Of a DNA stretch of 64,000 nt, positions 31,745-48,617 are shown piece by piece (position 1 is the stretch's first letter; every line of letters begins with the position of its first letter). The notes below the pieces were generated by a model, which saw nothing but the letters and a program-made list of their open reading frames with translations, was not told the origin of the DNA and made no database searches. The position numbers and the translations under genes are program-made. The stretch lies in contig NZ_BAABRP010000001.1 in NCBI RefSeq assembly GCF_039545055.1, forward strand, positions 859,501 to 923,500. Reading direction: 5' to 3'. Source of the DNA: Deinococcus carri (GTDB lineage Bacteria; Deinococcota; Deinococci; Deinococcales; Deinococcaceae).

Positions 31745-31796
31745 CAGCTTCCAGCCAGAAGAAGCCTGAGCAAAAGCGTCTCCGGGCTGGAAGCTG
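31745..31796. repeat. 12-bp inverted repeat between pgk and tpiA
   Basis: CAGCTTCCAGCC (31745-31756) and GGCTGGAAGCTG (31785-31796) form a stem with a 28-base loop. The CAGCTTCCAGC unit recurs at 42863-42874 before uvrC, so it is a dispersed intergenic motif and may act as a processing or attenuation hairpin in the operon. Confidence 0.55.
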
Positions 31797-31819
31797 GAAG
31801 CTGTTCGCCGGCGGCCTCT

Positions 31820-32989
<1,170 letters not shown>

Positions 32990-33021
32990 GAATCTCCCTT
33001 TGCAGAAGGCAGAAGGCGAAA

Positions 33022-33060
33022 GGCAGAAGGCCAGAGGTTCTCAGCCATCTGCCTTCTGCC
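33022..33060. repeat. GGCAGAAGG inverted repeat between gap and pgk
   Basis: GGCAGAAGG at 33022-33030 pairs with CCTTCTGCC at 33052-33060, with additional tandem GCAGAAGGC units at 33002-33017. It has the same unit as the hairpin at 3724-3766. Confidence 0.6.
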
Positions 33061-33068
33061 ACCGGCCA

Positions 33069-34187
<1,119 letters not shown>

Positions 34188-34221
34188 TCACCCGTCCCCC
34201 CGCCCCGCCCTACAGTGAGCC

Positions 34222-34581
34222 GTGTCACTCTGGCCCCGGACCCCCAGCCTGCGCCGGCTCGCGGCACTGCTGACGGTCCTGGCCGCCTTCGCTTACCCGT
34301 TGCGGCTCCCGGTGGGGGCCATGCTGGGGGAAGCCGGCTGCGCCCCGGCCATGCCGGTGCACCAGCACGGCACCGCCCCCCACCCCCTGCCCGACCACGC
34401 CGCCGACCACCGCGCCCACTGCCTGTTCTGCCTGACCGGGGCCTTTGCCACCGCGCCCGCACCGGAAGGATCTCTCGCGGGCCTCGTCCTCCGGCCCGTG
34501 CGGGAGCGGGCACCGCTGCCCCGCGCGGCCCGCACCCGGCTCCCGCTGCCCGAGGCCCGCGCGCCGCCGCGGCCGGGTTGA
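34222..34581 (+). CDS. DUF2946-like exported protein of the copper cluster
   Basis: A 119-residue protein with an N-terminal hydrophobic signal ([17 protein letters not shown]). It has a histidine-rich middle ([21 protein letters not shown]) followed by a CLFC pair, the layout of DUF2946 proteins found next to copper genes. It may bind copper outside the membrane. It starts at a GTG at 34222 and lies 200 bases before ycnI, copC and copD in the same direction. The C-terminal third is proline/arginine-rich and weakly conserved. Confidence 0.65.
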   Translation: MSLWPRTPSLRRLAALLTVLAAFAYPLRLPVGAMLGEAGCAPAMPVHQHGTAPHPLPDHAADHRAHCLFCLTGAFATAPAPEGSLAGLVLRPVRERAPLPRAARTRLPLPEARAPPRPG

Positions 34582-34781
34582 GACGGATGCCGCTGGCGGG
34601 GGCTGAAGCTCCCCCGGGTGTCCGTCTGGAGAAGGAAAAGCCCCGGACTTCCTGTTCAGGAATTGAACGGGAACCGCCGCAGACAGCCCGAAGTTCTGCC
34701 CCACCCCTGCCCGGAGGACGCGCCCCCGTTCCCGGACGGTCGGCCGCGTCCTGCCGGATGACCCTGTCCAGGAGAACCCCC

Positions 34782-35228
34782 ATGATTCGACGTTCCCTTC
34801 CCCTGCTGCTGGCCCTGCTGCTCCCCGTGGCGGCCGCCCACGCCACCGTCCGCACCGAGAGCGGCCTGACCGAATCGGCCGCGGGCAAGAGCGAGACGTA
34901 CCGGCTGAACGTGCCCACCGAGAAGAACGTCAGCACCACCCAGATCCGGCTGGTGGTTCCGGCAGGCGTCACACTCACCCGGTTTCAGGTCACGCCCGGC
35001 TTTGTCCGCAGCGTCCGGCTGAACGACGCGGGCCTCGTCACCGAGGTGGTCTGGCGCGGCCGCGTCGGTCCCCAGGAGTACGCCCGCTTCTTCTTCCAGG
35101 CACGCAACCCAGACCAGCCCGGCACCCTGGTCTGGAAGGTGTACCAGACCTACGCGGACGGCTCGGTCGTCGCCTGGGACGACACCGACGCGGAACAGGC
35201 CCCCGCCAGCCGCACGACCGTCAAGTAG
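34782..35228 (+). CDS. YcnI-like copper-associated protein (DUF1775)
   Basis: A 148-residue exported protein. The signal peptide ends AAAHA, which would leave the conserved near-N-terminal histidine used for copper binding in the YcnI family. The mature beta-sandwich contains [31 protein letters not shown] (in part) and the [17 protein letters not shown] segment usual for DUF1775. AGGAG lies 8 bases before the ATG. Unlike longer YcnI proteins, no C-terminal membrane helix is present. It is followed by copC after 8 bases. Confidence 0.85.
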   Translation: MIRRSLPLLLALLLPVAAAHATVRTESGLTESAAGKSETYRLNVPTEKNVSTTQIRLVVPAGVTLTRFQVTPGFVRSVRLNDAGLVTEVVWRGRVGPQEYARFFFQARNPDQPGTLVWKVYQTYADGSVVAWDDTDAEQAPASRTTVK

Positions 35229-35236
35229 GAGTTCCC

Positions 35237-35635
35237 ATGCGCATTCTGCTTTCCCTCCTGACCGCCCTGACCCTGGGGACCGCGCTGGCGCATACCGAGG
35301 TCACCTCGGTCACGCCCGGCGCGAATGCCCGTGTCTCCGCGCCCACCCGCGTCGTCCTGACGTTCGGTGAGCCGCTCAACCTCCGGTTTGCGACCCTCAA
35401 GGTGCTGCCGCTGCCGCCCGGCATGGAGGCGGCGCAGGCGGCCGCCCAGGCCCTCGCCAGCCGCGACGACGGGGAGCGCCGGGTGGACACGGCCCCCATC
35501 CTGTCCGGCCAGGCCGCCCGCGTGGTCCTGCCCCTGCGGACCCCCCTGCGGCCCGGCCGCTACCTGATCGCGTGGCGCATTCTCTCGGAAGACGGGCACC
35601 CGGTCAGCGGGCACTCCGTCTTCCAGGTGCGCTGA
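35237..35635 (+). CDS. copC: CopC-domain copper-binding protein
   Basis: A 132-residue periplasmic/envelope protein with signal peptide ending ALA-H, so the mature N-terminus is the copper-ligand histidine. The CopC beta-barrel is shown by [25 protein letters not shown] and by the C-terminal [17 protein letters not shown] with the conserved D-x-H. It likely hands copper to CopD, whose GTG starts 8 bases after the copC stop. Confidence 0.9.
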   Translation: MRILLSLLTALTLGTALAHTEVTSVTPGANARVSAPTRVVLTFGEPLNLRFATLKVLPLPPGMEAAQAAAQALASRDDGERRVDTAPILSGQAARVVLPLRTPLRPGRYLIAWRILSEDGHPVSGHSVFQVR

Positions 35636-35643
35636 GGGCCGCG

Positions 35644-36453
35644 GTGCTGCCCGCGCTGGCGGCGGCCAAGCTGCTGACCTTTCTGGGCGTGCTGCTGCTG
35701 GTCGGCGGCACCTTTGCCCGCCGCGCCCTGACCCCGGCCCGGCCCTCGCCCGCCGGACTGGGGGTGGGCCTGGGGCTGCTGATCCTGGGCGCGGCCCTGG
35801 AGGTGGGCGGAACCCTGGCCGACCTGGGCTTCCTGACCCCGGGGGACGTCCTCGCCTACCTGACGGACACCGGACCGGGCCGCGCGGCCCTGACCCGCGT
35901 GATGGGCGCGGTCCTGCTGCTCGCCGCCGAGCTGTCCGGCTGGCCGGTCCTGCTGGCCGCCCTGGCCGCCGCCACGCTGTTGTGGGGGGAGGCGGGGGGT
36001 GGGCATGGCGGCACGCACGGCCTCCTGACCCGCCTCCTGACCGCCCTGCACGCGGGCGCGATGGCCGTCTGGCTGGGCGGCGTGCTGGCCCTGCGGACCC
36101 ATCCCGTCCCGGACCCCGCCCTGGCCCGGCGCTTCACGCCGCTCGCCCTGACCTGCGTCGGGGTGCTGGGGCTGTCGGGCCTGTGGCTGACGTGGACGCA
36201 CGCCGGCCCCCTGCTTGCCCTGCCGGACAGCGGCTACGGGCGCGCGCTGCTCCTGAAGCTGGCGCTGGCCGCGCTGGCGCTGCTGGCGGCGGTGGCCGTC
36301 CGGCGGGCCTTCGCGCGGGGGCAGCCGGTCCGCCCCCGGCTGGGCCTGGAGGCGGCCCTGCTGCTGGGGGTGCTGGGCGTGACCGCGGGCCTGACGACCC
36401 TGCCGCCGCCCAGCCATGCCGGGCACGTGGCCGCCCACCCCGAGCGCCGCTGA
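35644..36453 (+). CDS. copD: CopD-family copper transport membrane protein
   Basis: A 269-residue integral membrane protein with about eight helices. It has [23 protein letters not shown] in the middle and [21 protein letters not shown], both typical of CopD, where conserved histidines handle copper during import. GAGGG lies five bases before the chosen GTG at 35644, and the frame extends upstream into copC without a better start. It completes the DUF2946-ycnI-copC-copD run. There is no CopA/CopB or copper sensor in the window. Confidence 0.86.
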   Translation: MLPALAAAKLLTFLGVLLLVGGTFARRALTPARPSPAGLGVGLGLLILGAALEVGGTLADLGFLTPGDVLAYLTDTGPGRAALTRVMGAVLLLAAELSGWPVLLAALAAATLLWGEAGGGHGGTHGLLTRLLTALHAGAMAVWLGGVLALRTHPVPDPALARRFTPLALTCVGVLGLSGLWLTWTHAGPLLALPDSGYGRALLLKLALAALALLAAVAVRRAFARGQPVRPRLGLEAALLLGVLGVTAGLTTLPPPSHAGHVAAHPERR

Positions 36454-36502
36454 AGTTCCCCTGCCCAGACGCCCGCCCGCCCCCACGCCGGGGCGGGCGG
36501 CA

Positions 36503-36508
36503 TACTGT
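36503..36508 (+). promoter_or_regulatory. -10 box, leaderless start of lysC
   Basis: TACTGT ends five bases before the ATG at 36514. A GC-rich inverted repeat (GCCCGCCC/GGGCGGGC) just upstream may terminate the copper operon. Confidence 0.5.
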
Positions 36509-36513
36509 GGCGC

Positions 36514-37926
<1,413 letters not shown>

Positions 37927-37933
37927 CGGGCCG

Positions 37934-38932
37934 TTGAACCGGTTTCCGGTCCGCTCCCGACCCCGCCGCTTCCGCGTCGCGGTGCTGGTCGCCGCGCTGC
38001 TGCTGGCCGCGGCCTTTGTCATCAACACCACGGGGGCGCTGCGGCTCTTTTACCCGCGGGCGGCGGCGGTGGTGGACAGCCTGCCCCCGGCCCCGCCCTA
38101 CCACGCCGGGCAGCGCGTCCTGGTCGTCTCGCCGCACCCCGACGACGAGACGCTGTGCTGCGCGGGCAGCATCCAGCAGGCGCGGGCGGCGGGGGCGCAG
38201 GTATGGGTGGTGTGGCTCACCAGCGGGGACGGCTTCGAACTCGACGCGGTGCTGCTGAGCCGCGCGCCCCGGCCCAGCGGCCAGCAGCTCGCCGGTCTGG
38301 GCACGCGCCGCATCGGGGAGGCGAGGCGCGCGATGGGGGTGCTGAAGGTGCCGCAGGACCACCTGATCTTCCTGGGCTACCCCGACGGCGGCCTGCTGCA
38401 CCTCTTTCTGGAGAACTACGCCCAGCCCTTCCAGTCGCGCTACACCCGCGCCACCCACGTGCCGTACCCGCAGGCGCTCACGCCGGGTGCCCCCTACACC
38501 GGCCAGAACGTCGAGCGGGACCTGGGGCGGGTGCTGGACACCGTGCGCCCCGACGTGGTGCTGGCCCCCAGCGTGCAGGACGCCCACCCCGACCACCGCG
38601 CCGCGAGCTACTTCGTCACCCGGCTGCTGGCGACGCGGGGCGAGGTGGGCCGCGAGCGCTTCTGGATTGTCCACGGCGGCCTGGAATACCCCCTGCCCAA
38701 GGGCCTGCACGAGCATTTCCCGCTGCTGATTGCGCCGCGTGGCCGCCGCCTGGCCTGGGAGCGCGTGGACCTCACCCCCGAACAGGAGGACGCCAAGCTC
38801 CGCGCCCTGCGCGAGCACCGCTCCCAGATGGACGTGATGAGCCGCTTTCTGGCCGCCTTCGTGCGCGAGAACGAACTCCTGTCGCCGCAGACGGTGCCCC
38901 GCGCGGTGCCTGCGGAGGCCGGAAGCCACTAG
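37934..38932 (+). CDS. Membrane-anchored PIG-L/LmbE-type deacetylase
   Basis: A 332-residue zinc-dependent N-deacetylase of the GlcNAc-PI/mycothiol/bacillithiol family. A basic N-terminus and one membrane helix ([16 protein letters not shown]) anchor the catalytic domain, probably facing outward. The metal motif [15 protein letters not shown] and the downstream [12 protein letters not shown] supply His-Asp and His ligands. The TTG at 37934 begins seven bases after the lysC stop and keeps the basic N-terminus; a GTG at 37982 would cut into the helix. The substrate is probably an envelope glycan or glycolipid, by inference. Confidence 0.78.
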   Translation: MNRFPVRSRPRRFRVAVLVAALLLAAAFVINTTGALRLFYPRAAAVVDSLPPAPPYHAGQRVLVVSPHPDDETLCCAGSIQQARAAGAQVWVVWLTSGDGFELDAVLLSRAPRPSGQQLAGLGTRRIGEARRAMGVLKVPQDHLIFLGYPDGGLLHLFLENYAQPFQSRYTRATHVPYPQALTPGAPYTGQNVERDLGRVLDTVRPDVVLAPSVQDAHPDHRAASYFVTRLLATRGEVGRERFWIVHGGLEYPLPKGLHEHFPLLIAPRGRRLAWERVDLTPEQEDAKLRALREHRSQMDVMSRFLAAFVRENELLSPQTVPRAVPAEAGSH

Positions 38933-38991
38933 GGCGGCGCTCCGTTGCGTTGCCGCATATCTCAGGCGTCCACTCCACTGCGCCCCGCCCT
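38931..38991. terminator. Inverted repeat spanning two convergent stop codons
   Basis: AGGGCGG (38931-38937) and CCGCCCT (38985-38991) bracket the gap between the deacetylase and acetyltransferase genes. Each arm overlaps one TAG stop. It may act as a bidirectional terminator or be a short repeat. Confidence 0.45.
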
Positions 38992-39637
38992 AATCCAACC
39001 TCCGCACCATCACCAGATGCGTCGTGGGCCGCCCCAGCCACGGCTGCCACAGCCGGCTTTCCCGCGCCTCCCACACCCGCAGCCCGCGCTTCTCGTACAG
39101 CGCGACGGCGGCGCGGTTCTCGGCGGTGGTGGACAGTTGCAGGCCCCGCACGCCGCGCGCCCGCAGGGCTGCCAGGTAGGCGTCCAGCAGCGCCCCGCCC
39201 AGCCCCAGCCCCCGGCTTTCGGGGAGCAGATTCAGGTGCAGGTGCGCCGGAAAGAGGCGCTCCGGGGCGTGCGGGCTGACAAAGCGCCCCAGCCGCAGCA
39301 GGTAGGGCAGCGACCCGCCCAGCTGTGGATAGCGCCCCCGCACCGCCCGGCCCAGCACCCCCAGCAGCACCCGCGCAAAGGCCCGGCGGTACTCGCCCCC
39401 GTCCGGCGTGCCGATGATGTACCCCAGAACCTGCCCCTCCCGCTCGGCGGCGAACCCGAACGGCTCCCCCACGAAGTACGGCCGCACCCACAGGTCCGCG
39501 AACAGCCCCCGGTCGGGGAAATAGCCGGCCGCTGTCTCCCCGAAAAATCCGGTGGCATACGCGACCCGCGCCACCTCCCCGAAATCCCCGCGCCGCAGCG
39601 CCCGCACCCCGACCCGCTCCGGCTGACCCGCTCCCAT
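38990..39637 (-). CDS. GNAT-family N-acetyltransferase
   Basis: A 215-residue acyltransferase. The acetyl-CoA-binding segment LNLLPESRGLGLGGALLDAYLAALRARGVRGLQLSTTAENRAAVALYEKRGLRVWE includes the Q/RxxGxG/A-like RGLGLGG and the terminal YEKRGL helix. The acceptor is unknown. Such acetyltransferases are numerous in Deinococcus. It is convergent with the deacetylase gene and divergent from the manganese catalase pair, with which it shares a 193-base control region. Confidence 0.85.
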   Translation of the reverse strand: MGAGQPERVGVRALRRGDFGEVARVAYATGFFGETAAGYFPDRGLFADLWVRPYFVGEPFGFAAEREGQVLGYIIGTPDGGEYRRAFARVLLGVLGRAVRGRYPQLGGSLPYLLRLGRFVSPHAPERLFPAHLHLNLLPESRGLGLGGALLDAYLAALRARGVRGLQLSTTAENRAAVALYEKRGLRVWEARESRLWQPWLGRPTTHLVMVRRLD

Positions 39638-39671
39638 CCCCCCAGCCTAGAGCATCTGCCTGTCCCGGCCG

Positions 39672-39689
39672 GGTGAAGGCTCCTTCACC
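39672..39689. promoter_or_regulatory. Palindrome upstream of the manganese catalase pair
   Basis: GGTGAAGG-CT-CCTTCACC is a perfect 8-bp dyad about 140 bases before the first catalase start, in the divergent region. It could be an operator for a redox or metal regulator, or a hairpin. A CTAGAGCATCTGCC next to it (39649-39662) resembles the end of the 130-bp element at 11395. Confidence 0.4.
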
Positions 39690-39830
39690 GGAGTTAGGAA
39701 ACCCGGTCAACTCTTGCCGGGCCACCTTCATCCGACCGGGCAGGCCAGCGTCAGAGCTGCGGCCAGAATCCGGGAGCGGCGGTTTTCCGCCGTCCCATTC
39801 CCGTTTTCCGCCCCACGCCAAGGAGGCCGC

Positions 39831-40820
39831 ATGTTCTACTTCGACAAGCAGACGCAGTACCCCGTCCGGGTGGAGAAGCCCAACCCCCTCTTCGCCAAGA
39901 TGCTCCAGCAGGCGCTGGGCGGCATCGAGGGCGAGATGCGCGTGATGCTCCAGTACCTCTTCCAGGCCTGGAACTCGCGCGGCCCCAGCAAGTACCGCGA
40001 CATGCTGCTGCACACCGGCACCGAGGAAATCGGCCACGTCGAGATGTACGCCACCGCCATCGCCCTGAACCTCGAAGGCTCGCCCGACGTGGTCAAGGAG
40101 GAGGCCGCCCGGCAAAACCCGATGGTCGCCGCCGTGATGGGCGGGATGAGTCCGCGCGCCTACCTCTCGGGCGGCATGGGCGCGCTGGCTGCCGACAGCG
40201 AGGGCAACCCCTTCAACGGCTCCTGGGTGGTCGCCAGTGGCAACATCGCCGCCAACATGTACTCGAACGTGAACGCCGAGTCGTCCGGCCTGGTGCTGGC
40301 CTGCCGCCTGTACGACATGACCGACGACCCCGGCATGAAGGAAATGCTGCGCTTCCTGATCTCCCGCGACGTGATGCACCAGCAGCAGTGGTTGGCCGTC
40401 ATCGAGGAACTCGGCGGCTACCCCGGCGTGCTGCCCATCCCCAACTCCTTCCCCCACGACGAGGAACACGAGACGCGCGAGTTCGCCTACACCTTCTTCA
40501 CCACCAACGCGGACGGCTCCCCGCCCCCCCAGGGTCGCTGGACGAGTGGGCCGAGCCTGGACGGGCGTGGCGAGTTCAACGTCAAGCACCTCCAGCCCAT
40601 GGGCGAGGAACCCCAGCTCGCGCCCCCCATGCCCAGCACCTTTCCCGAGGTGCAGGAGCTGGAAGGCGGCCAGCAGCGGGTGGCCCAGGCCGGATACACC
40701 AGCGGGCGTGGGGCCGACGCCAGCAGCACCAGCTCGGAAGGCATCGCCACCCGCATCAAGGACAGCCTCAAGAACGTCGCCGAGGAACTGCGCGGCGGCA
40801 ACGACCGCGAAGAGCGTTGA
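39831..40820 (+). CDS. Manganese catalase
   Basis: Di-manganese enzyme that disproportionates hydrogen peroxide. In the 329-residue protein all five expected ligands can be placed by spacing with the Thermus enzyme: E35, E66, H69, E150 and H183 (GGIEGEMR, TEEIGHVEM, NAESSG, RDVMHQQQW). The C-terminus has a polar tail of about 50 residues (SSTSSEGIATRIKDSLKNVAEELRG) that the next paralogue lacks. AAGGAGG lies before the ATG at 39831. The downstream gene is a second manganese catalase, ten bases away. Confidence 0.95.
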   Translation: MFYFDKQTQYPVRVEKPNPLFAKMLQQALGGIEGEMRVMLQYLFQAWNSRGPSKYRDMLLHTGTEEIGHVEMYATAIALNLEGSPDVVKEEAARQNPMVAAVMGGMSPRAYLSGGMGALAADSEGNPFNGSWVVASGNIAANMYSNVNAESSGLVLACRLYDMTDDPGMKEMLRFLISRDVMHQQQWLAVIEELGGYPGVLPIPNSFPHDEEHETREFAYTFFTTNADGSPPPQGRWTSGPSLDGRGEFNVKHLQPMGEEPQLAPPMPSTFPEVQELEGGQQRVAQAGYTSGRGADASSTSSEGIATRIKDSLKNVAEELRGGNDREER

Positions 40821-40830
40821 GGGGTGAACC

Positions 40831-41712
40831 TTGTACTTCCATGACAAGAGGCTGATGTTTCCCGTCCGGGTGGAGACCCCCGACCCCCTCTTCGCCAAAA
40901 TGCTGCAACAGGCCCTGGGCGGGTACGAGGGGGAAATCCGGGTGGTGTTCCAGTACCTCTTCCAGGCCTGGAACTCGCGCGGCCCCGAGAAATACCGCGA
41001 CCTGCGCCTGCACACCGCCACCGAGGACCTCGGCCACATCGAGATGCTGGCGACCGCCATTGCCCTGAACCTGGAAGGCTCGCCGGAGGCGGTGCAGATG
41101 GAGGCCGCCCGGCACAATCCGATGGTGGCCGCCGTGATGGGCGGAATGAATCCCCGCGCCTACCTCTCTGGCGGCATGGGTGCCCTGGCCGCCGACAGTG
41201 AGGGCAACCCCTTCGACGGCTCCTGGGTGGTGTCCACGGGCAACCTCGCCGCGGACCTGTACGCCAACGCCGAGGGCGAGATGCTCAACCAGGTGGCCCT
41301 CTCGCGCCTGTTCAGCATGACCGACGACCCCGGCATGAAGGAAATGCTGCGCTTCCTGATTTCCCGTGACGCGATGCACCAGCAGCAGTGGCTGGCCGTC
41401 ATCGAGGAACTCGGCGGGCATCCGGGCGTCCTCCCCATCCCCAATTCCTTCCCCCACGACGAGGACCACGAGACGCGCGAGTTTGCCTACACCTTCCTCA
41501 CCACCTCGGCCGACGGGACGCCCGCCCCGGCCGGGCGCTGGACGAGTGGGCCGAGCCTGGACGGGCGCGGCGAGTTCGGCGTCAAGCACCTCCAGCCCAT
41601 GGGCGAGGAACCCCGCCTCGCTCCCCCCATGCCCAGCACCTTTCCCGAGGTGCAGGAGCTGGTGGGGGGGGCCGGGGAAGACACGACCCTCATCGTCACG
41701 CCCGGCGACTGA
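40831..41712 (+). CDS. Second manganese catalase, with Asp at one predicted metal ligand
   Basis: A 293-residue paralogue of the preceding gene, sharing most of its sequence. E35, H69, E150 and H183 are conserved, but the residue matching the bridging/terminal ligand E66 is D66 (TEDLGHIEM, codon GAC). It lacks the C-terminal tail of the first copy. It starts at TTG 40831 after GAGGGGTG, so translation may be weaker than for the first gene. It shares the upstream transcript and ends at the 16-bp hairpin at 41725-41763. Whether it is a full catalase needs an activity test. Confidence 0.92.
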   Translation: MYFHDKRLMFPVRVETPDPLFAKMLQQALGGYEGEIRVVFQYLFQAWNSRGPEKYRDLRLHTATEDLGHIEMLATAIALNLEGSPEAVQMEAARHNPMVAAVMGGMNPRAYLSGGMGALAADSEGNPFDGSWVVSTGNLAADLYANAEGEMLNQVALSRLFSMTDDPGMKEMLRFLISRDAMHQQQWLAVIEELGGHPGVLPIPNSFPHDEDHETREFAYTFLTTSADGTPAPAGRWTSGPSLDGRGEFGVKHLQPMGEEPRLAPPMPSTFPEVQELVGGAGEDTTLIVTPGD

Positions 41713-41724
41713 GGCCAGGCTTCA

Positions 41725-41763
41725 GGCAGGCGGGTCACCTTCTGGAGAGGTGACCCGCCTGCC
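41725..41763. terminator. Perfect 16-bp hairpin after the catalase operon
   Basis: GGCAGGCGGGTCACCT (41725-41740) pairs with 41748-41763 around a 7-base loop, between the stops of convergent genes. Confidence 0.8.
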
Positions 41764-41764
41764 C

Positions 41765-42454
<690 letters not shown>

Positions 42455-42460
42455 CCCCCC

Positions 42461-42466
42461 ACTGTA
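42461..42466 (-). promoter_or_regulatory. -10 box, leaderless start of the PAP2 gene
   Basis: TACAGT on the minus strand, six bases (all G) before the ATG at 42454. Confidence 0.55.
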
Positions 42467-42635
42467 GGGGGACCGGGGCCGGACGCCTTACGGAAAACGT
42501 TCAGAAATGCCTGCCCCGCCCTCCGCCATCCGGCGCATCGGGCCTGCGCTGGCCGGCGGATGCCCCCGCGGGGTCCCCCGGCGCACCATAGGGGCAGCCG
42601 GAAAGGGACCTTCCCCCGGCAGAAAGGAACCCCGG

Positions 42636-42797
42636 ATGCACCTCTATCCCGACCTCAACTGCAGCCGCGCCGAAGCCCTCCGCGCCGAGGCCCAGCGGAA
42701 CCGCGACGCCCGCGCCGCCCGCCAGGAACGCCCCGCGTCCCGCCTGGCCGCCTTCCTGAGCGCGCTGACCCTGCGCCCCCGCGTCCGCCCCGCATGA
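42636..42797 (+). CDS. Small hypothetical protein, 53 aa
   Basis: A short basic/acidic helical protein ([20 protein letters not shown] at the start, an Arg/Ala-rich middle, [13 protein letters not shown] near the end). AAAGGAA is 9 bases upstream of the ATG, and a good terminator follows the stop within 25 bases. Together these suggest a real transcript rather than a chance frame. No family was recognised. It could be a small regulatory or membrane-associated peptide; the amphipathic C-terminal segment is the only structural hint. Confidence 0.5.
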   Translation: MHLYPDLNCSRAEALRAEAQRNRDARAARQERPASRLAAFLSALTLRPRVRPA

Positions 42798-42819
42798 CCC
42801 GCCGCACCCGTCCCGCCCA

Positions 42820-42852
42820 CCGCCCCCTCCGCTGACGAGGGGGCGGCCCTTT
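42820..42852 (+). terminator. Rho-independent terminator after the 53-aa gene
   Basis: CCGCCCCCTC (42820-42829) pairs with GAGGGGGCGG (42837-42846) over a 7-base loop and is followed by CCCTTTT. Confidence 0.8.
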
Positions 42853-42892
42853 TGGTGGGCGGCCAGCTTCCAGCCGCCAGCACTCCTGGGCG

Positions 42893-44755
<1,863 letters not shown>

Positions 44756-44760
44756 GGCTC

Positions 44761-44766
44761 AGCATA
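44761..44766 (-). promoter_or_regulatory. -10 box, near-leaderless start of uvrC
   Basis: TATGCT on the minus strand, five bases before the GTG at 44755. Confidence 0.5.
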
Positions 44767-44807
44767 GGCCAGCCCGCCACCCCGCACCGGAAGAAGGCTC
44801 ACCGCGC

Positions 44808-44813
44808 TAGCCT
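44808..44813 (+). promoter_or_regulatory. -10 box, leaderless start of the histidine phosphatase gene
   Basis: TAGCCT followed by six bases and the ATG at 44820. Confidence 0.5.
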
Positions 44814-44819
44814 GCCCCC

Positions 44820-45437
44820 ATGCCCGCCCGCCGCCTCTTTCTCATCCGCCACGCCCGTACTGCCAGCAACGTCGCCCAGACCCTCGGCGCGGGCCATGAC
44901 GACCCCCTCGACCCCCTGGGGGAGAGGCAGGCGCAGGCGGTCGCGGCCCACCTCGCCGCCCTGAACCTGCCCGCCCCCCGTGTCTACGCCAGCCCCTACC
45001 GCCGCGCCCGGCAGACGGCGCAGGCCATCGCGGACGCTCTCGGCGTGCCCGTCACCGTGCTGGTCGGCGTGCAGGAGTTCCACACCGGGAGCTGGGTCGG
45101 CCGTCCCTATAGTCACCTGCAAACCCACCACCACGAGTGGCTCCACGAGGACGGCACCCTCGGTTTCCCCGGCGGCGAGAGCCTGCAAGGGGTCGCCCGG
45201 CGCTTTCAAGCGGCCCTGGAGGGCGTGCTGGAAGAAGAGGGCACGCCCCTCGTCGTCTCGCATGGGGGTGCGCTCTCCTCGGTTCTGCCCTTTTTGCTGG
45301 GGACGGACCTGGCGGAGGCCTGGCAGACCAGCCGTTATCAGCATGGCAATACGGCAGTGACGGAACTGGTGTGGGAGCCGGATGGGTGGGTGGCGGTGCG
45401 TGTGGCGGACGGAGGGCATCTTGAGGGAATGCTTTAG
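44820..45437 (+). CDS. Histidine phosphatase (phosphoglycerate-mutase-like)
   Basis: A 205-residue phosphatase using a phosphohistidine intermediate: RHARTASN (RHG-type motif, here RHA) near residue 10, [15 protein letters not shown], and the second histidine in [17 protein letters not shown]. It could be a broad phosphatase or act in cofactor metabolism; a true glycolytic mutase is less likely given its length. The usual RHG glycine is an alanine here. It is followed by a 45-bp repeat and converges on aspS. Confidence 0.87.
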   Translation: MPARRLFLIRHARTASNVAQTLGAGHDDPLDPLGERQAQAVAAHLAALNLPAPRVYASPYRRARQTAQAIADALGVPVTVLVGVQEFHTGSWVGRPYSHLQTHHHEWLHEDGTLGFPGGESLQGVARRFQAALEGVLEEEGTPLVVSHGGALSSVLPFLLGTDLAEAWQTSRYQHGNTAVTELVWEPDGWVAVRVADGGHLEGML

Positions 45438-45444
45438 AGCCAGG

Positions 45445-45489
45445 AAACAAAAAAATCACGACCAAATTTATCGTGAAAATATTCACTTA
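45445..45489 (-). repeat. 45-bp GTGAA/TTCAC repeat, copy 3
   Basis: On the minus strand: GTGAATATTTTCACGA, nine spacer bases, TCGTGA, then TTTTTTTGTTT. It lies between two convergent genes (histidine phosphatase and aspS), where no promoter is needed. Confidence 0.8.
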
Positions 45490-45500
45490 GAACCATAACA

Positions 45501-45521
45501 GAAAAGGGGGCCTGCACCCCC
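45501..45521 (-). terminator. Terminator of aspS
   Basis: GGGGG-TGCAGG-CCCCC followed by TTTTC on the minus strand, just after the aspS stop. Confidence 0.65.
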
Positions 45522-45527
45522 TCCTTC

Positions 45528-47276
<1,749 letters not shown>

Positions 47277-47309
47277 GGGGACTCCGTTGTGGTGAAGACG
47301 GTGGGATGT

Positions 47310-48602
47310 TCAGACCTGTTCGGCCAGGAAGGTGTTCAGCTCCGCGAAGGGCACTTCCCGCTGCTCGCCCGACGCGAGGTCCTTGACGTTCAGCACGCCT
47401 CGCGCGGCCTCATCGCTGCCGATGATGGCGGCGAGGCGGGCGCGGCGGCGGTCGGCTTCCTTGAAGGCGTTGCCGGGCTTCAGCGCCCGGTAGGCAAACT
47501 CGACCCGGGCCACCCGGCGACCCTGGAGGGCCACCCGCGCCGCCAGTCCCACGTTCTCCTCGTCCATCGCCGCCAGGAACAGCAGCGGGCCGCCCGTTTC
47601 GGGAAAGGCCGCGCCCTCCGCCTCCAGCGCCCCCAGGACCCGCTCGATGCCGAACGCCCAGCCGATGCCGGGCACCGCCGCGCCGCCGAGCTGCTCGGCC
47701 AGACCGTCGTACCGGCCCCCGCCCCCCAGGGCGGACTTCGCACCGATGCCCTCGTGGTGCAGCTCCCACGCGGTGCGGCGGTAGTAGTCCAGCCCGCGCA
47801 CGATGCCGGGGTCCACGTCGAAGGGCACGTCCCAGACGCTCAGATACCGCTGCACCGCCTCGAAATGAGCGCGCGCCTCCTCGCCCAGGAAGTCCAGCAT
47901 CGGCCGCACGTCCAGCTCGCGGATAAGAGCCTGATCCTCGGCGCTCTTGGAATCCAGAATCCGCATGGGGTTGCGGGTCAGGCGGTCCTGGCTGTCCCCC
48001 GACAGCCGCTCCAGCTGCGGCGTGAACAGCTCGCGCAAGTAGGCGTTGTAGGCCTCGCGGTCCTCAGGGTCGCCGATGGAGCCGAGCTTCACCCGCACGC
48101 CGGTCAAGCCCAGTTCACGCACGACCTCCCACATCAGCCAGATGGCCTCGGCGTCCACCAGGGGGCCTTCGGACCCCAGCACCTCGTAATCCACCTGGTG
48201 AAACTGCCGCAGCCGCAGCTTCTGCACGTTCTCCGCGCGGAACATCGGGCCGTGGGTCCACAGCTTGAGGGGGGCCGGGAGCTGCTTGAGGCCGTTCTGG
48301 AGGTACGCGCGCACGATGCTGGCCGTGCCCTCCGGCCGCAGCACGTAGCCGCCGTGGTCCCCGAAGTAGTAGACCGTGAACATCTCCTTGCGGACGATGT
48401 CGGTGCTGCCGCCCACACCGCGCTTGACGAGTTCGGCCTCCTCGAACAGCGGCGTATTGATGAACTGCGCGCCCGCCCGCTCCAGCACGCGCTGCGCCGT
48501 ATTCTGCACGTGGCGGAAGGCCGACGCCTGCACGTCACGGGAAAGCTTGGGGCTGCCGTCCGGCAGGTGGTCCTGGGTGCCCTTGGGGCGTTGTAACGCC
48601 AT
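47310..48602 (-). CDS. hisS: Histidyl-tRNA synthetase
   Basis: Class IIa synthetase of 430 residues. [13 protein letters not shown] at the N-terminus, motif 2 [27 protein letters not shown], the histidine A/B motifs [14 protein letters not shown] and GGGGRYDGL, and motif 3 [12 protein letters not shown] are all present. The C-terminal anticodon domain follows. The ATG at 48602 fits the family's start; 14 further upstream codons in frame are not part of it. TACACT lies nine bases before the start. It precedes aspS and probably shares its transcript. Confidence 0.95.
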   Translation of the reverse strand: MALQRPKGTQDHLPDGSPKLSRDVQASAFRHVQNTAQRVLERAGAQFINTPLFEEAELVKRGVGGSTDIVRKEMFTVYYFGDHGGYVLRPEGTASIVRAYLQNGLKQLPAPLKLWTHGPMFRAENVQKLRLRQFHQVDYEVLGSEGPLVDAEAIWLMWEVVRELGLTGVRVKLGSIGDPEDREAYNAYLRELFTPQLERLSGDSQDRLTRNPMRILDSKSAEDQALIRELDVRPMLDFLGEEARAHFEAVQRYLSVWDVPFDVDPGIVRGLDYYRRTAWELHHEGIGAKSALGGGGRYDGLAEQLGGAAVPGIGWAFGIERVLGALEAEGAAFPETGGPLLFLAAMDEENVGLAARVALQGRRVARVEFAYRALKPGNAFKEADRRRARLAAIIGSDEAARGVLNVKDLASGEQREVPFAELNTFLAEQV

Positions 48603-48611
48603 AACCTGGGA

Positions 48612-48617
48612 AGTGTA
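48612..48617 (-). promoter_or_regulatory. -10 box of hisS-aspS
   Basis: TACACT on the minus strand, nine bases before the hisS ATG. The intervening bases include AGG, so a very short leader is possible. Confidence 0.5.
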
